Below are positions 33,691 through 42,023 of a stretch of 51,609 nt of DNA, piece after piece. The stretch spans positions 1-51,609 of the forward strand of contig JANWWP010000058.1 of the NCBI GenBank assembly GCA_025055575.1, in the 5' to 3' direction. The first letter of the stretch is position 1. Every line of letters begins with the position of its first letter. The notes under the pieces are model-generated. The model did no database searches, was not told the DNA's origin, and saw only the letters and a program-made list of their open reading frames with translations. A program made the translations under genes and the position numbers. The stretch comes from Flavobacteriales bacterium (GTDB lineage Bacteria > Bacteroidota > Bacteroidia > CAIKAF01).

Positions 33691-34463
33691 ATGCGCACCT
33701 GATCCCCCGGTTCCAGCCCACAGTATTGCCGGGCAGATCCCCTATGGATGGCGATTTCCAAATGATTTACAGAATTAAAAAGAGCTAACAATTCCCCATC
33801 CGGCACTTCAGCATAACTTCTATGGATACGCCGAAGGGTATTGGACGGTCTTTTCAATAAAATTTCCATAGGTCGTCCGGCCCCTACGCGCTGAAAAAGG
33901 TCTTTCGTGATATTGGTGCAGGCGTTGCCCCATGGATCCGTGTAGAGAACGGCCCCTTGGATATGGTCCGGGCCGAAGGTGGGGGCCACCAGTAATTTGG
34001 GTGTTAATTGCGGACGGGGCAGGCCGATGGATTGTAAAGGTGTGCCGGAGAGAATCAGGGCCGCCACTTTAACGTAAATATCGCGGGCCGCGAAAAGAGG
34101 TGTGTAACCTGGAGGGACAACATTTGAAATATCCATCAGAATTTCAGGCTCTTCGCCATTGAGCATCATGGATAAAAAACCATCATCCTTACATAAAAAA
34201 TATTGTCCTCCAAACTTTGCGGCGACGTAGGGAAAATTCCCATGGGGCGCTGCGTCCACTGAAACAAAATGGAGGGTGTTGGCCGGAAAATGGGGCCAGG
34301 CATATCTCAGAACCAAGGCCGCCAATGTATTGTCTTCAAATTTCAGATCATGGCTAATGTCCACCACATGGGCTCCAGGAATCACCCTTTCGATGGTGCC
34401 TTTGAGCGCCGCCACATGCCAATGCCGGGTTCCAAAGTCGCTCAGGAGGGTAATTATCGCCAT
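33666..34463 (-). CDS. SAM hydrolase (DUF62 / SAM hydroxide adenosyltransferase)
   Basis: A 265-residue member of the DUF62 family, which hydrolyses S-adenosylmethionine to adenosine and methionine. The N-terminus ITLLSDFGTRHWHVAALKG and VVDISHDLKFEDN hold the conserved Asp residues; VSVDAAPHG and FLCKDDGFLS are in the core; the C-terminal beta domain contains DPWGNACTNI. The ATG at 34463 is preceded by an exact -7 box (34477-34484) 13 nt upstream. Family members are fluorinase relatives, but the loop specific to fluorinases is not evident. The gene ends inside the 3' end of the Dps-like gene. Confidence 0.92.
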   Translation of the reverse strand: MAIITLLSDFGTRHWHVAALKGTIERVIPGAHVVDISHDLKFEDNTLAALVLRYAWPHFPANTLHFVSVDAAPHGNFPYVAAKFGGQYFLCKDDGFLSMMLNGEEPEILMDISNVVPPGYTPLFAARDIYVKVAALILSGTPLQSIGLPRPQLTPKLLVAPTFGPDHIQGAVLYTDPWGNACTNITKDLFQRVGAGRPMEILLKRPSNTLRRIHRSYAEVPDGELLALFNSVNHLEIAIHRGSARQYCGLEPGDQVRIQFFASPR

Positions 34464-34476
34464 GTTTTGTCAGCGT

Positions 34477-34484
34477 CAAAAATA
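34477..34484 (-). promoter_or_regulatory. -7 box TATTTTTG for the SAM hydrolase gene
   Basis: An exact TAnnTTTG match on the minus strand, 13 nt before the ATG at 34463. It directly follows the hairpin at 34485-34501, so the T-tract of the terminator and the -7 box are the same bases. Confidence 0.5.
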
Positions 34485-34509
34485 CAGGCTGCATTGGCCT
34501 GCTTTTTTT
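34485..34509. terminator. Bidirectional terminator-like hairpin
   Basis: The stem CAGGC pairs with GCCTG around 7 nt (34485-34501). On the minus strand it is followed by TATTTTTG, and on the plus strand by CTTTTTTT (T-run 34503-34509). It would end the minus-strand transporter operon, 7 nt after its stop codon. Confidence 0.5.
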
Positions 34510-35920
34510 ATTCACTAATACTTTTAAAAAGGTTTCGATTGGAATTTCCAACCCACAAATAATAAAAGCATATGGCAATCACAAATAAATAACCTGCATC
34601 CGAGAAAATATAATTGGTCTTTATAAAATTATCAGGAATATTTAATAAGACTCTCGTACCTGAGCTAATGCTCAGCAAACTGGATAAGGCTAAGCGGGAA
34701 TGATTAGTGCTTTGGAAAATCATTAATACCAAACCTGGCCAAAGAACCGATCTGAAAAGACTGCTGCTGAATAGGGAGGCCGCCTCAAATGTGGTGCCTT
34801 TTAACAGAATGTAAGTGATGAAATATTGAATGATAAGAGATAGAATTAAAATATTATAGATATGTAAATAATTGGTGGGGCTAAAATATAGTATCAGTAA
34901 AAAAATAAAAAAAATAATTAAATTTAGAAGAATTATTTGAAAAGGGGTGTCCATAATGATAAGGAACCATGAAATGAAAAATATTATTGAGAGTGGTATC
35001 AGAAATATAAAAATGTTTTTGAACGAAAAAGGAAGATGGGATAATTTTAGTGAAATCGAAAACCGACCCACCACCATATTGCCCGTGACAATTGCAAGCC
35101 CAGAAGCCAGGGCCAGAATCTCCCCGTAGGAGGTCAGCTGATTGTGAAGTAATAATTCTGAACGTCCCGTTATGAAAAATTCAAAAGAAACCAACAACGA
35201 TGCTCCAATAATACCTGTAATAACAGAAGGTGTGAAAAAGTATCCAAGTCTTATTTTCTGGCCTGGGTTATGTATAAATCCAGTAAGATGAAGAGATCTT
35301 GAAGATATTAAAAAAATTGTAATTAATGTAATACAGCATAGAGCTAAATAAAAGTGACCAACAATATTTGGATTAACTTTGCTTTCATAAACTTCTGGAG
35401 TCATTGAAAAGTATGTGACAGGATACGCAATAAACCGCCCTAAAGAAGAAAATCCCAGGATAAAAAAAACCCAAAATGCATGAAAATGAGAATCCTGGGT
35501 TGCGAATATGATAGGCAGTAAAGCAATATTGACCAAGGTGAAGCCCACGCCCAAAAACCATCGAGCCCAAAATAACGTCCATACCGAATGGCTTTGAATG
35601 GCAAAAACTGTAAGAGCCATTCCGGCCAAGCCTGATAGGAGGCCGGTTAATAGAATTTTTTTGTAATGACGCGGTTCATCCCATGAAGGTTTATTGTAAT
35701 AAATAATGAATGCTATGCATGCTGTGATGATGGAACCAATATTTGAGGCGCCCAAGGTTAAATTTTTTTGCCATGCTGGTGCCGAGAATTCATCGAGGAA
35801 AAGGCGGGGGAGCAGAAAATCCATACTGAGATTGAATCCAAAGACCAGTATGGGCAGGATAAGGAAAATGAGACTTGAGTATTCTGAAACTTTATGAGAT
35901 TCGGTTCGGCCCCAGCCCAT
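34508..35920 (-). CDS. Multi-pass membrane protein, MFS-transporter-like
   Basis: A 470-residue protein with about 12-14 hydrophobic segments and little else. Segments such as WARWFLGVGFTLVNIALLPIIF resemble a major facilitator superfamily fold, but I do not recognise the subfamily or substrate. The middle and C-terminal part (FLIPLSIIFFISWFLIIMD, LILYFSPTNYLHIYNILIL) is very Ile/Phe/Leu-rich. The DNA is clearly more AT-rich than its neighbours, with AT-ending codons, suggesting recent acquisition or relaxed constraint. The ATG at 35920 overlaps the stop of the PLP enzyme (TAATG), so it is translationally coupled and may transport a compound related to that enzyme's chemistry. Confidence 0.7.
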   Translation of the reverse strand: MGWGRTESHKVSEYSSLIFLILPILVFGFNLSMDFLLPRLFLDEFSAPAWQKNLTLGASNIGSIITACIAFIIYYNKPSWDEPRHYKKILLTGLLSGLAGMALTVFAIQSHSVWTLFWARWFLGVGFTLVNIALLPIIFATQDSHFHAFWVFFILGFSSLGRFIAYPVTYFSMTPEVYESKVNPNIVGHFYLALCCITLITIFLISSRSLHLTGFIHNPGQKIRLGYFFTPSVITGIIGASLLVSFEFFITGRSELLLHNQLTSYGEILALASGLAIVTGNMVVGRFSISLKLSHLPFSFKNIFIFLIPLSIIFFISWFLIIMDTPFQIILLNLIIFFIFLLILYFSPTNYLHIYNILILSLIIQYFITYILLKGTTFEAASLFSSSLFRSVLWPGLVLMIFQSTNHSRLALSSLLSISSGTRVLLNIPDNFIKTNYIFSDAGYLFVIAICFYYLWVGNSNRNLFKSISE

Positions 35921-37074
35921 TATTCAAGATATTTGAGCAAATTTAAAAGATCTTCTAAAAGGGCCGTGGGCTCGTCCAAGCCGCAGTAAAAGCGGGCCAT
36001 GTTTGCGGGCAAGCCGGCTTGGGGCGGAAAAACACAGTATGGCAGGGCCAGGCTTTCAAAGCCCCCCCAGGATACCGCCAATTTGAAGCGCTGGAGCCGC
36101 CGAAAGGCATCCTTCACACGTGCTGGATCTTGCGGGTAAAATTCCAGAGCAAAAAGGCCCCCGGGATAACTCATTTGCCGTCGTGCAAGAGCCTGTGTTT
36201 CCGTTGTGCCATACCAGGGATGGCGGATGCTTTGCACCATTGGATGCCCCACCAGGGCATCTAGAATCACTTGAAGGTTTTCGCAGGACTTTTTGAAGCG
36301 CAAAGGAAATGTTCGAAGTCCCCGTAAAATTTTCCAGGCATCCTCAGCCGAGCAGACGGCTCCCAGTGTCATGTAGGGGCCATAAAAAATTTTTTGGATC
36401 CTGTCTTTCGAACCGCACACCACCCCCGCCACCACGTCGCCGTGGCCATTGAGGTACTTCGTCACAGAATGCACAACGGCATCGGCCCCCAGACTTAATG
36501 GCCGTTGGCCCAGAGGCGTGCAGCAACTGTTGTCCACCACCACCGGAATACCCAGTTCCTTGCACCGCGTGGTAATGTATTGGATATCTTGAATGTTAAA
36601 GAACAAACTGGTAGGACTTTCCAGAATCACCAGCCGGGTGTGGCTTTGGATCCCCTTCAGAAAAGCCGACGCCTCACAACCATCAGCAAAGGAATACGTC
36701 ACGCCGTAGCGCGATAAAAAATCCCGTAAGAGCCGGGTGGTCCAGCTGTACGCCTCCTGCACACACAGCACATGGTCTCCGGCGTGGACATAGCTCATGA
36801 CGGTGGCGGCCATTGCTGCGCTACCGCTGGAAAATACCAAACTGTCTTCGGCGCCTTCCAGGGCAGCTAATTTGCGCCGCAAGAGGGCCACGGTGGGATT
36901 GTTGCCACGGGTGTACAGCGGCCGTTCCAGTTCGTGGGCTAAGCGCTCTGCCAGGGCTTCCGGGTCTTTGTCGCCGTAATTCACGGAATGGAATACCGGC
37001 GGCAAAATGGCGCCATAAGGAAATTCTTCTTCCCCCAGATGGAAAAGAATGTCCTCAATTTCACCGGGTTTCAT
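35920..37074 (-). CDS. Cys/Met metabolism PLP-dependent enzyme
   Basis: A 384-residue trans-sulfuration-type enzyme (cystathionine gamma-synthase / gamma-lyase family), fold type I. The PLP-binding Lys is in HSVTKYLNGHGDVVAG; the ring-stacking Tyr lies in RPLYTRGNNPTV; phosphate-binding VFSSGSAAMAA and DNSCCTPLG are also present. Whether it makes cystathionine, cleaves it or a related sulfur amino acid, or sulfhydrylates homoserine cannot be decided from these motifs. It overlaps DUF3109 by 4 nt upstream and the transporter by 1 nt downstream, so it sits in the operon mscS - DUF3109 - this gene - transporter. Confidence 0.9.
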   Translation of the reverse strand: MKPGEIEDILFHLGEEEFPYGAILPPVFHSVNYGDKDPEALAERLAHELERPLYTRGNNPTVALLRRKLAALEGAEDSLVFSSGSAAMAATVMSYVHAGDHVLCVQEAYSWTTRLLRDFLSRYGVTYSFADGCEASAFLKGIQSHTRLVILESPTSLFFNIQDIQYITTRCKELGIPVVVDNSCCTPLGQRPLSLGADAVVHSVTKYLNGHGDVVAGVVCGSKDRIQKIFYGPYMTLGAVCSAEDAWKILRGLRTFPLRFKKSCENLQVILDALVGHPMVQSIRHPWYGTTETQALARRQMSYPGGLFALEFYPQDPARVKDAFRRLQRFKLAVSWGGFESLALPYCVFPPQAGLPANMARFYCGLDEPTALLEDLLNLLKYLE

Positions 37075-37664
37075 GGGGAGGGTATTTCCTTATTTTGGCA
37101 ATAATAAACATACGCCGCCTCAAGAGCCTCGTAAAACGAAGATCCGTAGGCGCGCACCAGGGCTTCCTTCAGGAAACGAAAAAGAGGCATCTCCAGGGAG
37201 CAGCCGTTTTCGCAGGCAGATGAACAAATCTCCCAGCGATGGTAGTTCAGCAGGTCAAAATCGCCGGACTTTGTGATGCGTAAGGGGTACAAATGGCAGG
37301 AAAGCGGCTTTCGCAGGGATGTAGCGCCATTTTGCCATGCCACTTCGATGCCACACCGGGCTCGGCCATCAGGACTCACGAGCGCATAGGCGCAGGGGCC
37401 ATTGTGCACCAACGGGGTGCATGGTTTGCCGTCGCTTCCCTGTACCCAACGACCTTCTTTTTCCAGAAATTCACGGGAGGCTCGGTCCAAAAAAGGTTGA
37501 AGGGATTCAAAGTCTCTTTCTAATAGGTGGGTTTCTTCCTCGAGCAAGGGCGCTCCCTCATCTCCCTCCACACAGCAGGCGCCTTTGCAGCGGGAAACAT
37601 CACAGGCAAAAAACTGGCTGAAAAGGTCCTCTGAAAGAATTTTATTGTCAATTTCAAATATCAT
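37071..37664 (-). CDS. DUF3109 cysteine-rich protein
   Basis: A 197-residue protein of the DUF3109 family, typical of Bacteroidota. Conserved cysteines occur as FFACDVSRCKGACCVEGDEGAP near the N-terminus, CAYAL/RCGIE in the middle and LSCHLYPLRI then ICSSACENG toward the end. The spacing recalls YkgJ-type zinc or iron-sulfur cysteine clusters. Function is unknown; metal binding is an inference from the cysteines. The gene is coupled to both neighbours by 4-nt overlaps (mscS upstream, PLP enzyme downstream). Confidence 0.9.
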   Translation of the reverse strand: MIFEIDNKILSEDLFSQFFACDVSRCKGACCVEGDEGAPLLEEETHLLERDFESLQPFLDRASREFLEKEGRWVQGSDGKPCTPLVHNGPCAYALVSPDGRARCGIEVAWQNGATSLRKPLSCHLYPLRITKSGDFDLLNYHRWEICSSACENGCSLEMPLFRFLKEALVRAYGSSFYEALEAAYVYYCQNKEIPSP

Positions 37665-38530
37665 ACACTCGAAATCTTAGCATCGTCCTGAGGGAAAACT
37701 TTCTGTGTGACAAACAATTCCCGCTGAGGTAAAGTGATGCTGATGCCGGCTTGGGCAAAAGTTTTCAGAATTTCGAATCGGATGTCGCTGCGGATGAGGG
37801 ACACATTAAAAACATCCCGGGTGAAAAACCACAACCTGAAGTGCAAGCCCCTGTCACTAAAGTCCGCCAGCGTGACAAAAGGAGCGGGTTCTTTAAGCAC
37901 GGAAGGATGTGCCGCCGCACATTGCTTCAGCATCATGCGTACGCGCTCCACAGGGCTTTCGTAGCTCACATGAATGGAAATATCAAAGCGGGCCACATGG
38001 CGGGAGTGGGTGTAGTTGACCACCTGGTCCGTAACAAATTTGGAATTCGGCACAATCACCCGAAATCCCTCACGGGTTTCAATCAGACTGGTGCGCAAAC
38101 CGATTTTTCGTACCAAACCAATTTCGTTTTGAACCAGCAAAACATCGTTCACTTTAATGGTGCGCTCAAACAACAGGATGATACCGCACACTATGTCGTT
38201 GAAGGTGGCCTGAAGCCCCAGCCCAATGCCCACGAAAAGAGCCGCCGAACTGGCCAGGAGAAGGGTGATTTGGATCCCTAACAGATCCAATGTAAACACC
38301 AAGGCCAGAGTGTATAAAAGGTATTTGGCCAATTGATAAAAAGCCCGTGCACTGCCTTTGTCCAGATTGTTGCGCTTTTCATACCGAAGCACAGCCACCC
38401 GGAGGAAGCCGGAAAGAATCCGTGTGAGGACCAAGGCTACAAGGAGCACCAGAAGGTGGCGTGGCCTGAATTGATAAGTCCCAATTGAAAATATTTCTAC
38501 ATCCAAAAATTGTTGCCACCAGTTTTTCAT
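37661..38530 (-). CDS. MscS-family mechanosensitive channel
   Basis: A 289-residue inner-membrane channel that releases solutes on hypo-osmotic shock. Three membrane helices are followed by the pore-lining TM3 (ASSAALFVGIGLGLQATFNDIVCGIILLFE) and the beta domain starting IKVNDVLLVQNEIGLVRKIGLR; then the cytoplasmic vestibule with FRVIVPNSKFVTDQVVNYTH. The start is the ATG at 38530 (MKNWWQQFLD). A longer open frame reaches 38872 but runs over the divergent TraB gene and has no membrane character. Its -7 box at 38567-38574 lies 36 nt upstream. First gene of the four-gene minus operon down to 34508. Confidence 0.93.
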   Translation of the reverse strand: MKNWWQQFLDVEIFSIGTYQFRPRHLLVLLVALVLTRILSGFLRVAVLRYEKRNNLDKGSARAFYQLAKYLLYTLALVFTLDLLGIQITLLLASSAALFVGIGLGLQATFNDIVCGIILLFERTIKVNDVLLVQNEIGLVRKIGLRTSLIETREGFRVIVPNSKFVTDQVVNYTHSRHVARFDISIHVSYESPVERVRMMLKQCAAAHPSVLKEPAPFVTLADFSDRGLHFRLWFFTRDVFNVSLIRSDIRFEILKTFAQAGISITLPQRELFVTQKVFPQDDAKISSV

Positions 38531-38556
38531 GCCCCGCAAATTTTTTAAGGCTTCCC

Positions 38557-38564
38557 TACATTTG
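38557..38564 (+). promoter_or_regulatory. -7 box TACATTTG for the TraB-MarR-recR unit
   Basis: An exact TAnnTTTG match on the plus strand. A GTG start (38583) lies 18 nt downstream, while the ATG at 38529 lies upstream of the box and would not be in the transcript. It is 2 bp from the opposing box. Confidence 0.6.
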
Positions 38565-38566
38565 CG

Positions 38567-38574
38567 CAAAAGTA
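38567..38574 (-). promoter_or_regulatory. -7 box TACTTTTG for the mscS operon
   Basis: An exact TAnnTTTG match on the minus strand, 36 nt upstream of the mscS ATG. Together with the box at 38557-38564 it forms an 18-bp dyad with a 2-bp (CG) centre. Confidence 0.6.
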
Positions 38575-38582
38575 AACGTCTG

Positions 38583-39464
38583 GTGAGCCGAACGACAGCA
38601 TGGTGGTCCTTTCTTCCTTTTCTGACTTTCTGTTTTTGGCATTTCCCTTTCCTTTTAAATGCCCAAGGCGATAGAGCCTCCGCCCTTCTATGGAAGGTGG
38701 AACCTCCAGACAAATCCGCGCCTTCTTTTTTATTTGGCACGATCCATCTGATTCCCGCCCAGGATTTTAGCTTCAGCCGGGCTGCGGATTCGGCTCTGAG
38801 TCTGACGGAAAAAATATTTTTTGAAATGGATATTTCCGATCCCGCTTTGCAGTTGCGTGTGCTCAAGAGCATGAAGCTGGATTCGGGGCTTACGCTCAGC
38901 AGTCTTTACAAACCTACCGAATATAAAAAAATCAAGAAAAAACTCGAGAAAGCTGGCGTCCCCCTGGATATGTTTCAAAGTTTCCTGCCAATCATGATCC
39001 AGCAGAATTTCCTGATCAAGAATGTATTCGGAGGCGACACACGGTCCTATGAATTATTTCTGCTGGAAAAAGCGCGTCAAGCCGGGCTCCAGATCGACGG
39101 CCTGGAAACGGTGGACGACCAGGTGAAGGCCCTGCGGGCGATTTCATTGGAACGTCAGGCCCGTATGCTGAAGGAGGGTGTTTTGAAACCGGGCCGTTCC
39201 CGCCGGCAGTTATTGAAACTTGTGCGTACGTATCGGAGAGGCGACGTGGAAGCCATGTACCGCCTTACCACGCGCGAAAAAAGCATGAAGGAAGGGGTGG
39301 AGGCATTGCTGGTGGAGCGCAATAGAAAATGGGCCGAAAGATTACAGTCAGAAATGCGACAACGCCCCGTATTTGTGGCCGTGGGGGCTGCCCACCTGGG
39401 AGGTCCGGAAGGTTTGATTGCGCTGCTGCGTCGTCAGGGGTTTCGCCTCACCCCCATTCCTTAA
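38583..39464 (+). CDS. TraB/GumN-family protein, exported
   Basis: A 293-residue protein of the TraB/GumN (PrgY) superfamily. A signal peptide (TTAWWSFLPFLTFCFWHFPFLLNAQ) is followed by SFLFGTIHLIPAQDF, with the catalytic-type GxxH, and EKIFFEMDIS. The C-terminal conserved block is PVFVAVGAAHLGGPEGLIALLRRQGF. The fold is related to EreA-type hydrolases and metalloproteases of the Tiki family; substrate unknown. I chose the GTG at 38583, because the ATG at 38529 lies upstream of the -7 box and would give an unusually long charged extension. With the ATG it would be 311 residues. MarR and recR follow at 9 and 12 nt. Confidence 0.85.
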   Translation: MSRTTAWWSFLPFLTFCFWHFPFLLNAQGDRASALLWKVEPPDKSAPSFLFGTIHLIPAQDFSFSRAADSALSLTEKIFFEMDISDPALQLRVLKSMKLDSGLTLSSLYKPTEYKKIKKKLEKAGVPLDMFQSFLPIMIQQNFLIKNVFGGDTRSYELFLLEKARQAGLQIDGLETVDDQVKALRAISLERQARMLKEGVLKPGRSRRQLLKLVRTYRRGDVEAMYRLTTREKSMKEGVEALLVERNRKWAERLQSEMRQRPVFVAVGAAHLGGPEGLIALLRRQGFRLTPIP

Positions 39465-39473
39465 AAAAATATT

Positions 39474-39911
39474 ATGAAAAAGCAGGATACGGTGGACTTT
39501 AATGTGAAATACACCTGGCACCTCATTTCCAGGATGTACAATGAGGAAGCCCAGAAACACGGGATCACGGCGGCCACGGGTTTTGTGTTGCTCAACATCG
39601 ATCCTGAAAAAGGAACACCCGCCACAAAAATCGCACCGCTCCTCGGCATGGAATCCCGTTCCTTGACCCGTATGCTGCGCAGTCTGGAAGAACGGAAACT
39701 CATCGTCAGAAAACAGGATAAGCAAGACAAGCGTTTGGTGATTATACACCTCACGCCGGAAGGTCGAAAAAAAAGGGAAATCGCGCGCTATACGGTGCGC
39801 CACTTCAACAATTATCTGAAAATCAGCATTCCGGAACACGAATTTCAGACCTTTTTTAAGGTGTTGCACAAGATCAACGACATGATCGAAAACCGAAAAA
39901 TCATTTTTTGA
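39474..39911 (+). CDS. MarR-family transcriptional regulator
   Basis: A 145-residue winged-helix regulator. The HTH and wing are seen in GTPATKIAPLLGMESRSLTRMLRSLEERKLIVRKQDKQDKRLVIIHLTPEGRK, flanked by dimerisation helices. MarR proteins usually repress a nearby gene and are released by small ligands. Neighbours are TraB (9 nt upstream) and recR (12 nt downstream), neither an obvious target. There is no cysteine at typical redox-sensor positions. The ATG at 39474 is the natural start. Confidence 0.93.
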   Translation: MKKQDTVDFNVKYTWHLISRMYNEEAQKHGITAATGFVLLNIDPEKGTPATKIAPLLGMESRSLTRMLRSLEERKLIVRKQDKQDKRLVIIHLTPEGRKKREIARYTVRHFNNYLKISIPEHEFQTFFKVLHKINDMIENRKIIF

Positions 39912-39923
39912 TTTTAACACATC

Positions 39924-40547
39924 ATGAGTGAGTTTTCTTCACGCTGGCTGCAGCAAACGGCTGAGCTTCTGGCCTCCTGGCCCGGCGTGGGAAAGCGGAC
40001 GGCTCTGCGCTACGTGTTGTATTTGATGCGCCAGCCGCCCGAATATCTTCAAAGTCTCGCCCGCCGTATTGAAGGGTTGGGCACCGAGGTGCGTTCCTGT
40101 AGGCGCTGCGGCAATTTCGCCGATGAAGATCTGTGCGCCATTTGCGCCCAGCCCCGACGCAGCCAGCAAGGCCTTCTGTGCGTGGTGGAAGACCTGCCCG
40201 ACCTTCTGGCCCTTGAAAACACAGGCTCCTTCAGCGGCGTCTATCACATTCTGGGGGGATGTATCAACCCTTCCGAGGGGGTGGGGCCCGAACAACTCCG
40301 CATCCGGGAACTGGAGGAACGCATCCCTTTGGAAAATCCTTCTGAGATAATTTTGGCCCTCAGCGCCACGCCGGAAGCGGACACCACGGCATTTTACCTG
40401 CACCGGCGTCTGGCTTCATTCGGCATTCCCATCACCACCCTAGCCCGTGGCATTGGATTCGGCAGCGAACTGCAATATACCGATGATCTCACCCTGGCGC
40501 GTTCCATGCTTCAGCGCGTGCCCTACCAGCCGTCCGGTCTCAGTTGA
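39924..40547 (+). CDS. recR: Recombination mediator RecR
   Basis: A 207-residue ring-forming protein that works with RecO (and RecF) to load RecA at gaps. The N-terminal HhH motif is WPGVGKRTALRYVLYL, the zinc finger has CRRCGNFADEDLCAIC, and the Toprim domain begins LLCVVEDLPDLLALE and includes LSATPEADTTAFYL. The C-terminal signature is ITTLARGIGFGSELQYTDDLTLARSM. Length is normal. The gene is last in the TraB-MarR-recR unit. The 111 nt after it (to the convergent mannosyltransferase gene) hold no gene I can support. Confidence 0.97.
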   Translation: MSEFSSRWLQQTAELLASWPGVGKRTALRYVLYLMRQPPEYLQSLARRIEGLGTEVRSCRRCGNFADEDLCAICAQPRRSQQGLLCVVEDLPDLLALENTGSFSGVYHILGGCINPSEGVGPEQLRIRELEERIPLENPSEIILALSATPEADTTAFYLHRRLASFGIPITTLARGIGFGSELQYTDDLTLARSMLQRVPYQPSGLS

Positions 40548-40658
40548 TGGCAGGCGGGGCTTGCTGTTCCTACATTATGAAATTTTTTCCGGACCAAGAA
40601 AAAATAAACTAGGAGATTGTGCCGGCTTTGAAGGATTCGGAATTTTTCGAATAATCCA

Positions 40659-42023
40659 TTACGCTGCGCTTAGAAATCTTTTCCTGAAATTCCAAAACAG
40701 CAGGGCCACACCCCAGGCCACCAGGATGGCTGTGAGAGCTTGCGTAAATAAATGCTCCGGCTGGGCATACTGAATGAGGCCCTGAGCCATATACACAGCG
40801 GTGATGGTCAGATACCAATGGCGCCAAATTTCTGGCAGGCCCGGCCACCAAAATGGAATAAAAAGTAGAAAATACCAGGCCATGATACGGTGGGAGAAGA
40901 AGCACAAAAACACGGCCGTCAGCCACCAGAGGCTGTGTGGAACGAGACGGTGACGACGGACTCGCAGGATATACGCCGCCAGACCTATTGAAAAAATCTG
41001 AAGGCCGCGGCTCATCCACTGATTTACTTGGCCGGCTGTTTCCTCATTCAACAACAAACGGGTGAGGGTAAAAAAAATATCTGTTAAACTGCTGCTGGGG
41101 CCCAGGCTGGAGAGTGTTTTTAATGGGCCTGTAAGGCCGATTTCAGGAGAAATACCGGGGAAAAGCCACCGCCACATCGCCAAATACAAAGCAGCCGTCA
41201 CGCTTAGGGCCAAAAGGCACGACAGGGCTATGGGCAAGCCATAGGTGCGCCGGTAAGAATGAAAGATCGGCCACAGAAACACCAGCCCCCAGCTCCATTT
41301 GCACCAGGTGGCCAGAGCCCACAATAAGAAGGCGCCAAAGAACCAGCGGTATTCAAACCACAAAATCCCCAGTACCACCAAAGGCAGAAGCAAAAATTCG
41401 TTGTGCAGATTGGCCAAGCCTTCTATCCACAACACAGGCAAGGAAAGCAAAAAGGGGACAAGGGGCCGGCTTCCGAAGCGCCATCTGAACAGCTGCCACA
41501 AAAAGATCCAGGCCAAAGCGTGAATCCCTTTCAAAACCATAATTCCCACCGCCAGATTATGCTGACTGATAAGATCAATGCCGGCATATAGCAACAGCAG
41601 GGGCAGTCCATACACGGCGGGCGTGTCTTTATAGCGAAGGCCCACGGCAGTCCACGTGTTCAAATGGGTTCCATCAAAGGGGGCATACACATTCATCCCG
41701 GCATGGAGCGCTTCCCCATAGTAGAAATACGAAAAAACATCATTGGACAGAAAGGGGGGTGTACACAATGCCAGGAGGCCCACATAGGCCCACCCGGACC
41801 GGGCTGCCGCGCCGTCACCGCGGAGCAGGGGCCATGTGGATAAGCCCAGACCCAAAACAACGGCGGCACATAAAAAATACACTGCGGGAGCGCTTATGAA
41901 ATTCTCATCCACTTTCAGGTTTCCCGTAAATCCAAGGCGCAGCCAGGCGGCCACCAGAAGAAGGGCCGCACCCGCAAGGCCGGCGCGGTAATCTGAGGTA
42001 ATTTTTTTTAAAAGCCCAGACAT
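40659..42023 (-). CDS. GT-C family membrane mannosyltransferase-like protein
   Basis: A 454-residue polytopic protein with about 11-12 membrane helices. The first extracytoplasmic loop has SNDVFSYFYYGEALHAGMNVYAPF, and a later one has GLANLHNEFLLLPLVVLG; both recall the GT-C/GT87 and MptA/B-type alpha-mannosyltransferases that use polyprenyl-phosphate sugars. It probably adds a sugar to a lipid-linked or surface glycan at the outer face of the membrane. Donor and acceptor are unknown. The ATG at 42023 overlaps the end of trpS by 16 nt, so the two are coupled. Confidence 0.75.
   Translation of the reverse strand: MSGLLKKITSDYRAGLAGAALLLVAAWLRLGFTGNLKVDENFISAPAVYFLCAAVVLGLGLSTWPLLRGDGAAARSGWAYVGLLALCTPPFLSNDVFSYFYYGEALHAGMNVYAPFDGTHLNTWTAVGLRYKDTPAVYGLPLLLLYAGIDLISQHNLAVGIMVLKGIHALAWIFLWQLFRWRFGSRPLVPFLLSLPVLWIEGLANLHNEFLLLPLVVLGILWFEYRWFFGAFLLWALATWCKWSWGLVFLWPIFHSYRRTYGLPIALSCLLALSVTAALYLAMWRWLFPGISPEIGLTGPLKTLSSLGPSSSLTDIFFTLTRLLLNEETAGQVNQWMSRGLQIFSIGLAAYILRVRRHRLVPHSLWWLTAVFLCFFSHRIMAWYFLLFIPFWWPGLPEIWRHWYLTITAVYMAQGLIQYAQPEHLFTQALTAILVAWGVALLFWNFRKRFLSAA

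Noticed and set aside
38531-38872. N-terminal extension of the mscS frame to 38872
   Set aside because: The extension overlaps the divergent TraB coding region, lacks membrane segments and lies upstream of the mscS -7 box.
40548-40658. Possible short peptide MKFFPDQEKIN at about 40577
   Set aside because: Eleven codons with no promoter-like box and no signal; it is likely chance.
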